In this document: positions 1-6,851 of the stretch, one piece after another | Layout of the letters: every line of letters begins with the position of its first letter | How positions within the stretch are numbered: the first letter of the stretch is position 1 | Assembly: GCA_947581745.1 (NCBI GenBank) | Contig: CANPVW010000173.1 | Location: 1 to 9,067, forward strand | Source: Candidatus Benthicola azotiphorus | GTDB lineage: Bacteria; Gemmatimonadota; Gemmatimonadetes; Palauibacterales; Palauibacteraceae | Length of the DNA: 9,067 bases | Reading direction: 5' to 3' | The notes under the pieces: generated by a model | Database searches by the model: none | Told to the model about the DNA's origin: nothing | Seen by the model: the letters and a program-made list of their open reading frames with translations, nothing else | Made by a program: the position numbers and the translations under genes

Positions 1-572
1 ATCTTCTTCTTCGCGATGCGGTCCCGCACGTCATCCACCAGTATCTCGGCGCCGGCGCCGGGCACCGAGTCGAGCCCCGCATCCTTCAGCTCGTCGATGA
101 CGACTGAAACGTCGAGCTTGTGGACCCGTGCGATGATGTCCAGCTCCGAGGCGGAAAAACCGTGGACGTGAATCGGGTGGTACGTCTTGATGTAGTCCAG
201 CAAGCCGGTGTAGTAATCGAGCTTCAGGTAGGGGTTGTGACCTCCCTGCATGAGGATCTGGACAGCGCCGATGCCCTTGGCCTCCTCGATCTTGGCGCCG
301 ATCTGCTCATTGGACAGGACATACCCGTCTTCGTGTCCCGGACGGCGGTAGAATGCGCAGAAGGAGCAGTCGGTGACGCACACGTTCGTGTAATTGATGT
401 TCCGATCCACGATGTACGACACGACGCCGTCCGGCGCTTCTCTCCGCGCTCTTTCGTTGGCCAGCGCACCGAGCTCCAGCAACGGCTTGTCGTACAGGGA
501 AGCGTACTCCGCGACCTCGGCTCGATCGACCCGAGAGAGCTCCAGGGAAGGGCTATCGACGCGAGTCGTCAT
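1..572 (-). CDS. mqnC: Cyclic dehypoxanthinyl futalosine synthase MqnC (3' end cut by window edge)
   Basis: Radical SAM enzyme of the futalosine menaquinone pathway. It cyclises dehypoxanthine futalosine, the step after MqnE and the hypoxanthine-releasing hydrolase. About 190 N-terminal codons are present, against a usual family length of about 350-370, and the rest lies beyond the left edge. Visible hallmarks are the 4Fe-4S/SAM motif C-x3-C-x2-C at Cys65, Cys69 and Cys72 (CVTDCSFCAFYR), preceded by NINYTNV. A QGGHNPYLKLDYY block typical of MqnC follows, then HVHGFSASE and GLDSVPGAGAEIL. The start is the ATG at 572, whose first bases overlap the mqnE stop (ATGA). Only a weak GGGGAG lies 11 bases upstream, which suggests translation coupled to mqnE. 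CofG/CofH-type enzymes share the fold, but the MqnC-specific QGG block and the adjacent mqnE make MqnC much the better call. Confidence 0.93.
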   Translation of the reverse strand, partial: MTTRVDSPSLELSRVDRAEVAEYASLYDKPLLELGALANERARREAPDGVVSYIVDRNINYTNVCVTDCSFCAFYRRPGHEDGYVLSNEQIGAKIEEAKGIGAVQILMQGGHNPYLKLDYYTGLLDYIKTYHPIHVHGFSASELDIIARVHKLDVSVVIDELKDAGLDSVPGAGAEILVDDVRDRIAKKK

Positions 573-1720
573 GCGAGCGACAGCTCCCCGACCGGGTTGT
601 AGAGCGAGTCACGTTCGACCGGGACCTTCCCGGCGTCCCGTATCAGCCCCACGATCTCACCCAGATCCAGCCCGATCGGTGTGTCCGCACCCGCCGTGTG
701 CGTGATCTTCTCGAGGACCACCGTGCCTTCGAGGTCGTCGACTCCGAAGGAGAGGGCGACCTGCGAGACCTTCGTCGTCACCATGATCCAGTGTGTCTTG
801 ATGTGGGGGACGTTGTCGAGGAAGATCCGGCCGACGGCCAGGGCCTTGAGATCATCCACCCCGCCGGTGCGCTGCCCCTCCAGTCCCATCTGCCTTCCCA
901 GCGCGGTGTTGTCCGGATGCCACGCGAGGGGAATGAACGTGCTGAAACCTCCGGTTTCATCCTGCAGCTCGCGAAGCCGCGTCATGTGGTCGACCCGATC
1001 GGCCGCCGACTCCACGTGGCCGTAAAGCAGCGTGCAGTTCGTTGGTATTCCCAGCCCGTGGGCTTCACGGTGTACCCGCAGCCACTCCTCCGCCGCCAGC
1101 TTCCGATCGGCGATCGTCGAGCGCACAGCCGGGCTGAAGACCTCGGCTCCTCCACCCGGCATGGCATCGAGTCCGGCTTCCTGGAGTTCCCGCAGCACGT
1201 CCAGCGTCGAACACCTCTCGATCCGGGCGAGGTGGGCTATCTCGACGGCCGTGAGCGCCTTCACATGCACTCGCGGGTGTCTTTCCTTGAGGCCCCTGAT
1301 CATGTCCGTGTAGTACGAGAGCGGGAGCTTCGGATGCAGCCCCCCCACAATGTGGAACTCTCGAGTCGGGGCGTGCCGGGCCGCCTCGGCCTCTTCGAAT
1401 ACCTCATCGAGGCTCATCGTATAGGCGTCATCGGCAAGGGGACGCACGCCGTACGAGCAGAAGACGCAGACCTTGTTGAGGATGCAGACGTTGGTCGGGT
1501 TGATGTGCTGGTTGGCGACGTAGAAGACCCGATCCCCGTTCAGCCGGCGGTTAACCAGATCTGCCATGCTCCCCACGGCGAGAAGGTCGTCGGTCTCGAA
1601 CAGCGCGATCGCATCGGTTCGCGATATCCGCTCGCCGGCCTCGACCTTTTCGGCTATCGACATCAATTCTGGAGTGCGGGGAACGACGCCTGCCCCGCTG
1701 GTCGCTCCCGGGAGAATCAT
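569..1720 (-). CDS. mqnE: Aminodeoxyfutalosine synthase MqnE (radical SAM)
   Basis: Joins SAM-derived 5'-deoxyadenosyl radical to 3-[(1-carboxyvinyl)oxy]benzoate to form aminodeoxyfutalosine, an early step of futalosine menaquinone synthesis, in the cytosol. The 383 residues match the family length. Typical blocks are AEKVEAGERIS (23-33), HINPTNV (72-78), HIVGGLHPKLP (123-133), AMPGGGAEVF (186-195), LLYGHVES (231-238), LQDETGGF (252-259) and LDNVPHIKTHW (301-311). The cluster-binding cysteines are Cys79, Cys85 and Cys88, which gives C-x5-C-x2-C. The family and the neighbouring MqnC have C-x3-C-x2-C, so two residues are inserted in the cluster loop; I checked this against the DNA. The start at 1720 overlaps the fabF stop as ATGA and has GGGAGG 4 bases upstream. 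Met20 is possible but has no clear ribosome site. CofH is a more distant alternative that the MqnC neighbour argues against. Confidence 0.93.
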   Translation of the reverse strand: MILPGATSGAGVVPRTPELMSIAEKVEAGERISRTDAIALFETDDLLAVGSMADLVNRRLNGDRVFYVANQHINPTNVCILNKVCVFCSYGVRPLADDAYTMSLDEVFEEAEAARHAPTREFHIVGGLHPKLPLSYYTDMIRGLKERHPRVHVKALTAVEIAHLARIERCSTLDVLRELQEAGLDAMPGGGAEVFSPAVRSTIADRKLAAEEWLRVHREAHGLGIPTNCTLLYGHVESAADRVDHMTRLRELQDETGGFSTFIPLAWHPDNTALGRQMGLEGQRTGGVDDLKALAVGRIFLDNVPHIKTHWIMVTTKVSQVALSFGVDDLEGTVVLEKITHTAGADTPIGLDLGEIVGLIRDAGKVPVERDSLYNPVGELSLA

Positions 1721-2973
1721 GCTGCCTCCCAGGTCCGAACGGCCAGGGTGACGTTGTGGCCGCCGAAACCGAACGAATTAGACAGGGCCGTACGAACCGA
1801 GGTCCTGGTGGGTCCGCCGGCACCGCAATCGAGATCACATTCCGGATCCGGAGTCTCGTAGTTGATCGTGGGCGGAATAACGCCTCTCGCGCAGACCAGA
1901 AGAGACACTGCCGCTTCTATCGCGCCGGCAGCCCCCAGGGTGTGCCCGGTCATCGACTTGGTCGATCCGACGATGATCTCCCGTGCGCGATCTCCGAGCA
2001 CCGCCTTGATCGCAGTCGTCTCCGCAGCGTCGTTCGCCGGAGTGGACGTCCCGTGCGCGTTGATGTAGTCCACGTCCGTCGCCTGGATTCCGGCATCCTT
2101 CAGCGCCAGTCGCATCGCGATCTGAGCTCCCGCGCCTTCCGGAGCCGGCGACGTGATGTGATAGGCGTCGGCGCTCTGCCCGAAACCTGCGAGCTCCCCG
2201 AGGATCGTCGCGCCCCGCGCGACCGCGTGCTCTTCGGCTTCGAGCACCAGGATCCCCGCCCCTTCCCCGAGCACGAAGCCATCTCGCGTGAGATCGAAGG
2301 GACGGGATGCGGTCGCCGGCGAGTCGTTTCTCTGCGACAGCGCCTTCATCGACGCGAAGCCCGCGATGCACAGCGGCGTGACCGTAGCTTCGCTGCCACC
2401 CGTGATCATCACGTCCGTCTCTCCCGTTCGAATCGACCGGAATGCGGCGCCGACCGCGTGGCCGCTCGAGGCGCATGCGGACATGGTGGAGTAGTTGGGT
2501 CCCCGCGCACCGTACTTCATCGAGATCATTCCAGCCGACATGTCCCCGATGAACATCGGGATGAAGAACGGGGACACCCGGCCGGGCCCCTGCTCGAGCA
2601 TCTTGGCGTGCTGGGTCTCCATGGTCGTGAGGCCGCCTATTCCGGTCCCGACGATCACTCCGAACCGCTCCGCGGGCACGGACTCCGCGATGGACGCCCC
2701 ACCCGCCTGCTCCACCGCCTGCTGGGCCGCGCCCAGGGCGAGCTGCAGAAAGCGATCCGCCCTCCGCACTTCCTTGCGGTCCATGTAGAGCTCGGGATCG
2801 AAGCCCTTGACCTCACACGCGAACCGCACGGACTGGTCAGAGGCATCGAATTGGGTGATGGGTGCGCCACCGGAACGCCCCGCCAGGAGTGCCTCCCAGG
2901 TTTCCTCCACGCTCAAGCCCACCGGCGTGATGAGACCCAGGCCCGTGACCACCACGCGCCGTCTGTCGGACAT
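1717..2973 (-). CDS. fabF: Beta-ketoacyl-ACP synthase II FabF
   Basis: Elongating condensing enzyme of type II fatty acid synthesis: it condenses acyl-enzyme with malonyl-ACP and releases CO2. It has 418 residues, the normal family length, with both thiolase-fold halves. The Cys-His-His catalytic set is Cys167 (SACASSGHA), His307 (NAHGTSTPAND) and His344 (STKSMTGHTLGAAG), with the conserved Lys339 between them. All sit four residues later than in the E. coli enzyme. The C-terminal glycine loop reads NSFGFGGHN (399-407), with His where many homologues have Thr. The start at 2973 has a strong AGGAGG about 7 bases upstream. The gene follows acpP after 29 bases, the classical acpP-fabF order, and its stop overlaps the mqnE start. 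FabB is unlikely given the acpP-fabF linkage and the sequence pattern. Confidence 0.96.
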   Translation of the reverse strand: MSDRRRVVVTGLGLITPVGLSVEETWEALLAGRSGGAPITQFDASDQSVRFACEVKGFDPELYMDRKEVRRADRFLQLALGAAQQAVEQAGGASIAESVPAERFGVIVGTGIGGLTTMETQHAKMLEQGPGRVSPFFIPMFIGDMSAGMISMKYGARGPNYSTMSACASSGHAVGAAFRSIRTGETDVMITGGSEATVTPLCIAGFASMKALSQRNDSPATASRPFDLTRDGFVLGEGAGILVLEAEEHAVARGATILGELAGFGQSADAYHITSPAPEGAGAQIAMRLALKDAGIQATDVDYINAHGTSTPANDAAETTAIKAVLGDRAREIIVGSTKSMTGHTLGAAGAIEAAVSLLVCARGVIPPTINYETPDPECDLDCGAGGPTRTSVRTALSNSFGFGGHNVTLAVRTWEAA

Positions 2974-3002
2974 CCGCTCTCCTCCTACTTCGGGGTGGGA
3001 GG

Positions 3003-3236
3003 TTACTCCTTGTCCTGGAGGTAGCGGATGGCGTCACCCACCGTCTGCATCTGCTCCGCGTCCTCATCGGGGATCTCGACCCCGAACTCTTCTTCGAAGG
3101 CCATCACGAGCTCAACGGTGTCCAGTGAGTCGGCCCCGAGATCTTCGACGAACGATGCCTCATCGGTGACCTTCTCCATTTCCACGCCCAGCTCGTTGGC
3201 GATGATCTCTCTGACTTTGTCGGCAGCGTCGGACAT
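3003..3236 (-). CDS. acpP: Acyl carrier protein
   Basis: Small acidic carrier protein of 77 residues that holds growing fatty acyl chains on a 4'-phosphopantetheine arm. The attachment site is Ser37 in the invariant LGADSLDTVELVM segment at the start of helix II. The rest is the usual four-helix ACP, rich in Glu and Asp (for example AFEEEFGVEIPDEDAEQ) and of standard length. The start at 3236 has an AGAGG ribosome site 8 bases upstream. It lies between fabG and fabF in the classical order. The fabG-acpP gap of 55 bases is the longest in the window and carries a GC-rich hairpin, which may matter because acpP is normally expressed far above its neighbours. Confidence 0.97.
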   Translation of the reverse strand: MSDAADKVREIIANELGVEMEKVTDEASFVEDLGADSLDTVELVMAFEEEFGVEIPDEDAEQMQTVGDAIRYLQDKE

Positions 3237-3265
3237 GATCGAAACCTCTGTTATAGTTGTTCCCT

Positions 3266-3284
3266 CTGGCGGTGCCCCCGCCAG
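3266..3284 (-). promoter_or_regulatory. Hairpin in the fabG-acpP intergenic leader
   Basis: On the minus strand a perfect 7-bp stem, CTGGCGG pairing with CCGCCAG, encloses the 5-base loop GGGCA. It lies just after the fabG stop and about 30 bases before the acpP start. No run of T follows, so it does not look like a strong intrinsic terminator. It could stabilise or help process the acpP end of the message, or weakly attenuate it. The structure is seen directly; the role is inferred. Confidence 0.45.
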
Positions 3285-3291
3285 GTGCGCT

Positions 3292-4029
3292 TTACATCAC
3301 CATGCCGCCGTCTACGACCAGCACCTGTCCGGTCATGTAGCTGGCGGCAGGTCCTGCCAGGAAGCGAACGGCCCCTGCCACGTCCTCCGGAGCGCCGAAC
3401 CGCTCGAGCGGAATGCGCCCCAACAGCGCCTCCCTCGCTTCATCGGGAAGCTCCGCGGTCATGTCCGTCTCGATGAACCCCGGCGCGACCACGTTCGCGA
3501 GGACCCCGCGCGCCGCCAGTTCCTGAGCGACGGACTTCGTGAACCCGACGAGGCCCGCCTTGGACGCCGCATAGTTGGCCTGTCCGCGGTTCCCCGTCAA
3601 GCCTACCACACTGGCGATATTGATGATGCGACCGCTCCGGCGCTTCATCATCCCGCGTGCCACCGCGCGGGTGGTGTTGAACGCACCTCGGAGGTTGGTG
3701 GACATGACGGCGTCCCAATCCTCATCCTTCATGCGCACCAATACGTTGTCACGCGTGATGCCCGCGTTGTTGACGAGAATCGATATCGGCCCCAGCCTTT
3801 CCTCCGCCGCCTGCACAAGATCGGCGCATCGGGACGCATCGGCCACGTCGCACCCGAACGCAGCGCCCCGTCCCTCCAGAGCATCCACGGTATCCTGCGC
3901 TCGTTTCTCGCTGCGTGCGACCACCGCGACCGAGGCGCCCGCCCGGCTCAGCTCGAGAGCGATCGCCCGTCCGATCCCCCTCGATCCACCGGTGACGACG
4001 GCTACCTGGCCTTCCAGCTCACGCATCAT
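3292..4029 (-). CDS. fabG: 3-oxoacyl-ACP reductase FabG
   Basis: NADPH-dependent short-chain dehydrogenase that reduces beta-ketoacyl-ACP to 3-hydroxyacyl-ACP in fatty acid elongation. The 245 residues equal the normal length. The Rossmann nucleotide motif is TGGSRGIG (13-20), with NNAG at 87-90. The catalytic tetrad is Asn112, Ser140, Tyr153 and Lys157 (YAASK), each two residues later than in E. coli FabG. The C-terminal VLVVDGG matches the family. Two ATG codons stand in tandem at 4029 and 4026; a GGAGG/AGGG ribosome site just upstream can serve either. The first choice overlaps fabD by 11 bases and the second by 8, so coupling to fabD translation is likely. The position in a fabD-fabG-acpP-fabF run removes the doubt that usually attaches to SDR enzymes. 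Confidence 0.96.
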   Translation of the reverse strand: MMRELEGQVAVVTGGSRGIGRAIALELSRAGASVAVVARSEKRAQDTVDALEGRGAAFGCDVADASRCADLVQAAEERLGPISILVNNAGITRDNVLVRMKDEDWDAVMSTNLRGAFNTTRAVARGMMKRRSGRIINIASVVGLTGNRGQANYAASKAGLVGFTKSVAQELAARGVLANVVAPGFIETDMTAELPDEAREALLGRIPLERFGAPEDVAGAVRFLAGPAASYMTGQVLVVDGGMVM

Positions 4030-4972
4030 GGCCCTCCTCCAGGAATCCCTGGATTCCGTCGAGATCCCCCGGATCGCCGACCGCCCGGACGTTTGCGCTG
4101 CGGTCGATTCGCCGCATCAGTCCCATCAGGACCTTGCCTGGCCCGAGCTCCAGCCACCCATCCGGTCGCGTTCCGACCATCGATTCGACGCATTCTACCC
4201 ATCGGACGGGTGACGTCAACTGCTCGATCAACAACTCGCGGGCTCGGTCCGCCCCGGTTACAGGGGACGCCACCGAGTTGGCCACGACCGGGAATTCCGG
4301 ATCTCGCACTTCGATTTCCCCCAGCGCGGCGGCGAGCCCATCGCGCGCGTCCACCATCAGCGGCGAGTGGAACGCGCCGCTGACGTTGAGAGGAATCGCG
4401 CGTTTCGCCCCCATCTCCAGGGCCCGTTCACACGCGGCCTCGACTGCCCGGACGTCACCGCTGATCACGACCTGACCTGGAGCGTTGTAATTGGCCGGCA
4501 CGACTGTTCCGCCGGACACATCCGCGCACACCTGCCTGACGTCCGCATCCTCGAGCCCGATCAGCGCGGCCATCGTACCGGGCCGGACGGTGCCCGCCCG
4601 GGCCATGAGCTCCCCTCGCCGGCGAACCAGACGCAGTGCGTCATCGAATCCGAGCGCCCCGGCCATGAGGTAGGCCGAGAATTCGCCCAGAGAGTGTCCT
4701 GCCCCCACGGATACGGCGCGCCGCAGCTCCTCTGGAAGGCAGCTCCAGGCGGCATAGCTGTGCACCAGGATGGCCGGCTGAGCATTTTCGGTACGAGTGA
4801 GCTCCGCCTCCGGGCCTTCCCAACAGATCCTCCTGAGGTCGACGCCCAGGACATCGTTGGCCCGTTCGAACACTTCCGCCGCTTCGCGGCGGGCCGATGC
4901 GAGATCTCGCCCCATGCCGACGTGCTGGGAACCCTGGCCGGGCAGGAGCAGAGCGATTCTGCGGGCGGGCAT
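4019..4972 (-). CDS. fabD: Malonyl-CoA:ACP transacylase FabD
   Basis: Transfers malonyl from malonyl-CoA to ACP and so supplies the extender unit for fatty acid synthesis. With the start at 4972 the protein has 317 residues, close to the usual 310. It begins MPARRIALLLPGQGSQ, the expected N-terminus. The catalytic serine is Ser94 in GHSLGE and its partner histidine is His202 in AFHSPLM. Arg119 binds the malonyl carboxylate and Gln251 is the conserved glutamine; all lie one or two residues later than in E. coli FabD. A GGAGG at 4982-4986 lies 9 bases before this ATG and supports the start. An in-frame ATG at 5026 would add 18 unconserved residues and overlap plsX. The gene follows plsX after 29 bases, with no fabH between them. 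Confidence 0.95.
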   Translation of the reverse strand: MPARRIALLLPGQGSQHVGMGRDLASARREAAEVFERANDVLGVDLRRICWEGPEAELTRTENAQPAILVHSYAAWSCLPEELRRAVSVGAGHSLGEFSAYLMAGALGFDDALRLVRRRGELMARAGTVRPGTMAALIGLEDADVRQVCADVSGGTVVPANYNAPGQVVISGDVRAVEAACERALEMGAKRAIPLNVSGAFHSPLMVDARDGLAAALGEIEVRDPEFPVVANSVASPVTGADRARELLIEQLTSPVRWVECVESMVGTRPDGWLELGPGKVLMGLMRRIDRSANVRAVGDPGDLDGIQGFLEEGHDA

Positions 4973-5001
4973 GGGTCCGGGCCTCCGTTTCAAATTCAGG
5001 T

Positions 5002-6012
5002 TCAGCGACGACGGATGCGACGCCACACGCGGGCAGTGCGACTGCTCGGCCCCAGGACCGACCCCAGGTCCTCCACCATTCCCGATTCGACGCAGGTACC
5101 TGCCACGCGGATCGCGTTCTTGATCGCCCGCGACGAAGACGCCCCGTGGCAGATCACCGAGACGCCGTTCACGCCGAGCAACGGCGCCCCGCCGTGCTCC
5201 TGGTAGTCCGCGGCGCGATGCAGCTCCTCCAGGCCTGGTCTTCCAGACTCACCGTCGATCTCGGACTCCAGCACCCGGATCACGAAGCCGGCGATCGATT
5301 CGTAGAATTTGAGCAAGACATTTCCCACGAAACCGTCGCAGACGAGAACGTCGCACACCCCCTCCACGATCCGATCTCCCTCGACGTTTCCAACGAAGTG
5401 AAGATCCTCGTCTTCCTGCAGCAGCCTGTACGTGGCCACGGCGCGATCTCCGCCCTTCCCCGGCTCCTCCCCCACGTTCAGCAACCCGATGCGGGGGGCC
5501 TCCAGTCCCATCAGGTCGTGCATGTAGACGGAGCCAAGATGCGCGAACTGGAGGAGCTGTGCCGGCCGGGTGTCCACGTTGGCGCCTGAATCCACCACGA
5601 GAACCGGCGATCCGGGCGTCGGGAAGACGGTTCCCACCGTCGGACGGTCGACTCCGGGGATCATTCCGAGGATGAGCCGGGATGCCGCCATTACCGCCCC
5701 GGTCGATCCGGCGCTGATGAACGCGTCGGCATCCCCTCCACGGACGAGGCCGAGTCCCACCACGATGGAGCTGTCGGGCTTGCGTCGGATCGAGCGGACC
5801 GGTGACTCGTGCGCCTCGACGATCTGGCTCGCCGGCACGATATCGATCCGGTCCGGAATCCGCCCCTCGAATTCGGCCTCGATCTTCCCCGGTACGCCGA
5901 TCAGGGATACGTGAAACCGGTCAGGCCATTCCCGAACGGCAGACAGCGCGCCCTCGACAATGACTCGGGGCGCGCCGTCTCCTCCCATCGCGTCCAGCGC
6001 GATGCGGTGCAT
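5002..6012 (-). CDS. plsX: Phosphate acyltransferase PlsX
   Basis: Peripheral membrane enzyme that converts acyl-ACP and phosphate to acyl-phosphate, the donor for PlsY in phosphatidic acid synthesis, linking fatty acid and phospholipid pathways. It has 336 residues, typical or slightly short. Family blocks in order are LDAMGGDGAP (6-15), FISAGSTGAVMA (98-109), VDSGANVD (140-147), LLNVGEE (177-183), VCDGFVGNVLLK (224-235), EHGGAPLLGVNG (272-283) and CHGASSSRAIKNA (288-300). The segment NVEGDRI (209-215) has Asp-Arg where E. coli has Arg-Asp, a small variation. The C-terminus is strongly basic (RVWRRIRRR), which may help membrane contact; that is inference. Only a weak GCAGGG precedes the ATG. 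It follows rpmF after 27 bases, the standard order. Confidence 0.96.
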   Translation of the reverse strand: MHRIALDAMGGDGAPRVIVEGALSAVREWPDRFHVSLIGVPGKIEAEFEGRIPDRIDIVPASQIVEAHESPVRSIRRKPDSSIVVGLGLVRGGDADAFISAGSTGAVMAASRLILGMIPGVDRPTVGTVFPTPGSPVLVVDSGANVDTRPAQLLQFAHLGSVYMHDLMGLEAPRIGLLNVGEEPGKGGDRAVATYRLLQEDEDLHFVGNVEGDRIVEGVCDVLVCDGFVGNVLLKFYESIAGFVIRVLESEIDGESGRPGLEELHRAADYQEHGGAPLLGVNGVSVICHGASSSRAIKNAIRVAGTCVESGMVEDLGSVLGPSSRTARVWRRIRRR

Positions 6013-6039
6013 CTCAGACCCTGCTCGGACGGGGGCCCG

Positions 6040-6222
6040 TCAGAACTCTTCGGTTCGGACGATCTCTCGCTCACCGTAGTGGCCGCACGTCGGACATACC
6101 CGGTGTGGACGCCGAGGATCTCCGCATCTCGGGCACGCCTGGTGAGCGGTAGCCGCCGCCACGTGGTGTGTGCGCCGCTTCCTCTTACGCTGCTTCGAGG
6201 TCCTTCTCTTGGGTACCGCCAT
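6040..6222 (-). CDS. rpmF: 50S ribosomal protein bL32
   Basis: Small basic protein of the large ribosomal subunit, 60 residues. It starts MAVPKRRTSKQRKRKRR, the hallmark N-terminus of bL32. A zinc ribbon is formed by Cys30, Cys33, Cys43 and Cys46 (CPRC and CPTC), so this is the zinc-binding (C+) form; I see no sign of a zinc-free paralogue in this window. The ATG shares one base with the stop of the preceding DUF177 gene (TAATG), which implies coupled translation. The yceD-rpmF pairing is conserved across bacteria. Confidence 0.97.
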   Translation of the reverse strand: MAVPKRRTSKQRKRKRRTHHVAAATAHQACPRCGDPRRPHRVCPTCGHYGEREIVRTEEF

Positions 6223-6809
6223 TATCCGACTCCCTGTCCGTCGTTGCCGTCTCTTTCGTCATCGAGCGCGGAGACAGCCTCGGCCGCGTCCGAAGGCATC
6301 TTCTTCAGTATGTCCCACCGCGGATCCGACTGCTCCTTCGTACACCCGCAGGCGGATTCGTTCAGGTCCGCACCACAAACCGGGCACAAGCCCCGGCACT
6401 CTTCCCTGCAGACCGGATAACCCGGCAGGGCGAGGACCAGCTCTTCCCGGATCGGACGCAACAAGTCGAGCGCCGCGGCATCCGGGTCCAGTGTGAACAC
6501 GCTGGACTCCTCGTCCCACTCTTCCACCGAAGGGTCGAACCGGAAATCGAACTCGATCTCCAGCGGCGACAGAAGCTCGCGCAGACACCTTCGGCACTCC
6601 AGCCTCAGAGTGGCCTCCAGCCGACCGATCACCCGGACACCACCATGCCCACCCGGCTCGGCCCGGTAGCGCAGTGTGGGCCCCGTCGCGAAATCCAGCT
6701 CGTCGAGAGCCCAGGCTGCCGCTTCCGCCGGAAGGCCCCCGGTCCATTCGACCGGCCCCCTGCGAAGTCGGTCCAGATCGACTCGTAAACCCGGGAAGCC
6801 GTTATTCAT
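6222..6809 (-). CDS. yceD: DUF177 / YceD family protein, rRNA-accumulation related
   Basis: Member of the DUF177 family, named in E. coli for an effect on 23S rRNA accumulation; its exact biochemical role is not settled. With the start at 6809 it has 195 residues and begins MNNGFPGLRVDLDRL, which fits the family N-terminus. Eight cysteines occur as pairs: CRRC in the middle, then CREEC, CPVCG and CGC near the end, a possible metal-binding set. The C-terminal DPRWDILKKM is the family's usual ending block, followed by an acidic tail. A longer form from a TTG at 6833 is possible but has no ribosome site and adds unconserved residues. It lies directly upstream of rpmF with a one-base overlap, the conserved context for this family. 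Confidence 0.9.
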   Translation of the reverse strand: MNNGFPGLRVDLDRLRRGPVEWTGGLPAEAAAWALDELDFATGPTLRYRAEPGGHGGVRVIGRLEATLRLECRRCLRELLSPLEIEFDFRFDPSVEEWDEESSVFTLDPDAAALDLLRPIREELVLALPGYPVCREECRGLCPVCGADLNESACGCTKEQSDPRWDILKKMPSDAAEAVSALDDERDGNDGQGVG

Positions 6810-6833
6810 AGCCCTTTGAGCGTGTGTTGTCAA
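6805..6833 (-). promoter_or_regulatory. Candidate sigma-70-type promoter at the yceD start
   Basis: On the minus strand a perfect TTGACA (6833-6828) is followed by a 17-base spacer and TATGAA (6810-6805), four of six matches to TATAAT. The spacing is ideal and such boxes are rare in GC-rich DNA. The -10 box overlaps the chosen yceD ATG, so a transcript from here would begin just inside yceD and would serve rpmF, plsX and the fab genes, not full-length yceD. This could be chance, since the housekeeping consensus of this organism is unknown. Confidence 0.3.
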
Positions 6834-6851
6834 TCGTGCGACAGCGTCAGG

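Noticed and set aside
3252..3257. TATAAC upstream of acpP as the -10 box of a promoter
   Set aside because: No -35-like hexamer sits 16-18 bases upstream, where the DNA is GGGGCA-like, and transcription would start nearly at the ribosome site. The match alone is too weak.
698..4383. Long open frames on the plus strand opposite fabF, fabG, fabD and mqnE (for example 698-1861, 1756-3024, 3028-4383)
   Set aside because: They are shadows of GC-rich codon usage. Their translations are rich in Arg, Pro, Ser and His, show no family motifs, and lie opposite genes with intact catalytic residues.
4973..5026. An upstream in-frame ATG at 5026 for fabD
   Set aside because: It would add 18 residues outside the conserved N-terminus and overlap plsX by 25 bases, while the ATG at 4972 has a well-placed GGAGG.
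6028..6041. GC palindrome between rpmF and plsX as a terminator
   Set aside because: The stem is only about 5 bp once a loop is allowed, no T run follows, and it overlaps the rpmF stop inside a tight operon.
6810..6833. A TTG start at 6833 for the DUF177 gene
   Set aside because: There is no ribosome site upstream, the added residues are not family-like, and the TTG is the beginning of a TTGACA box.
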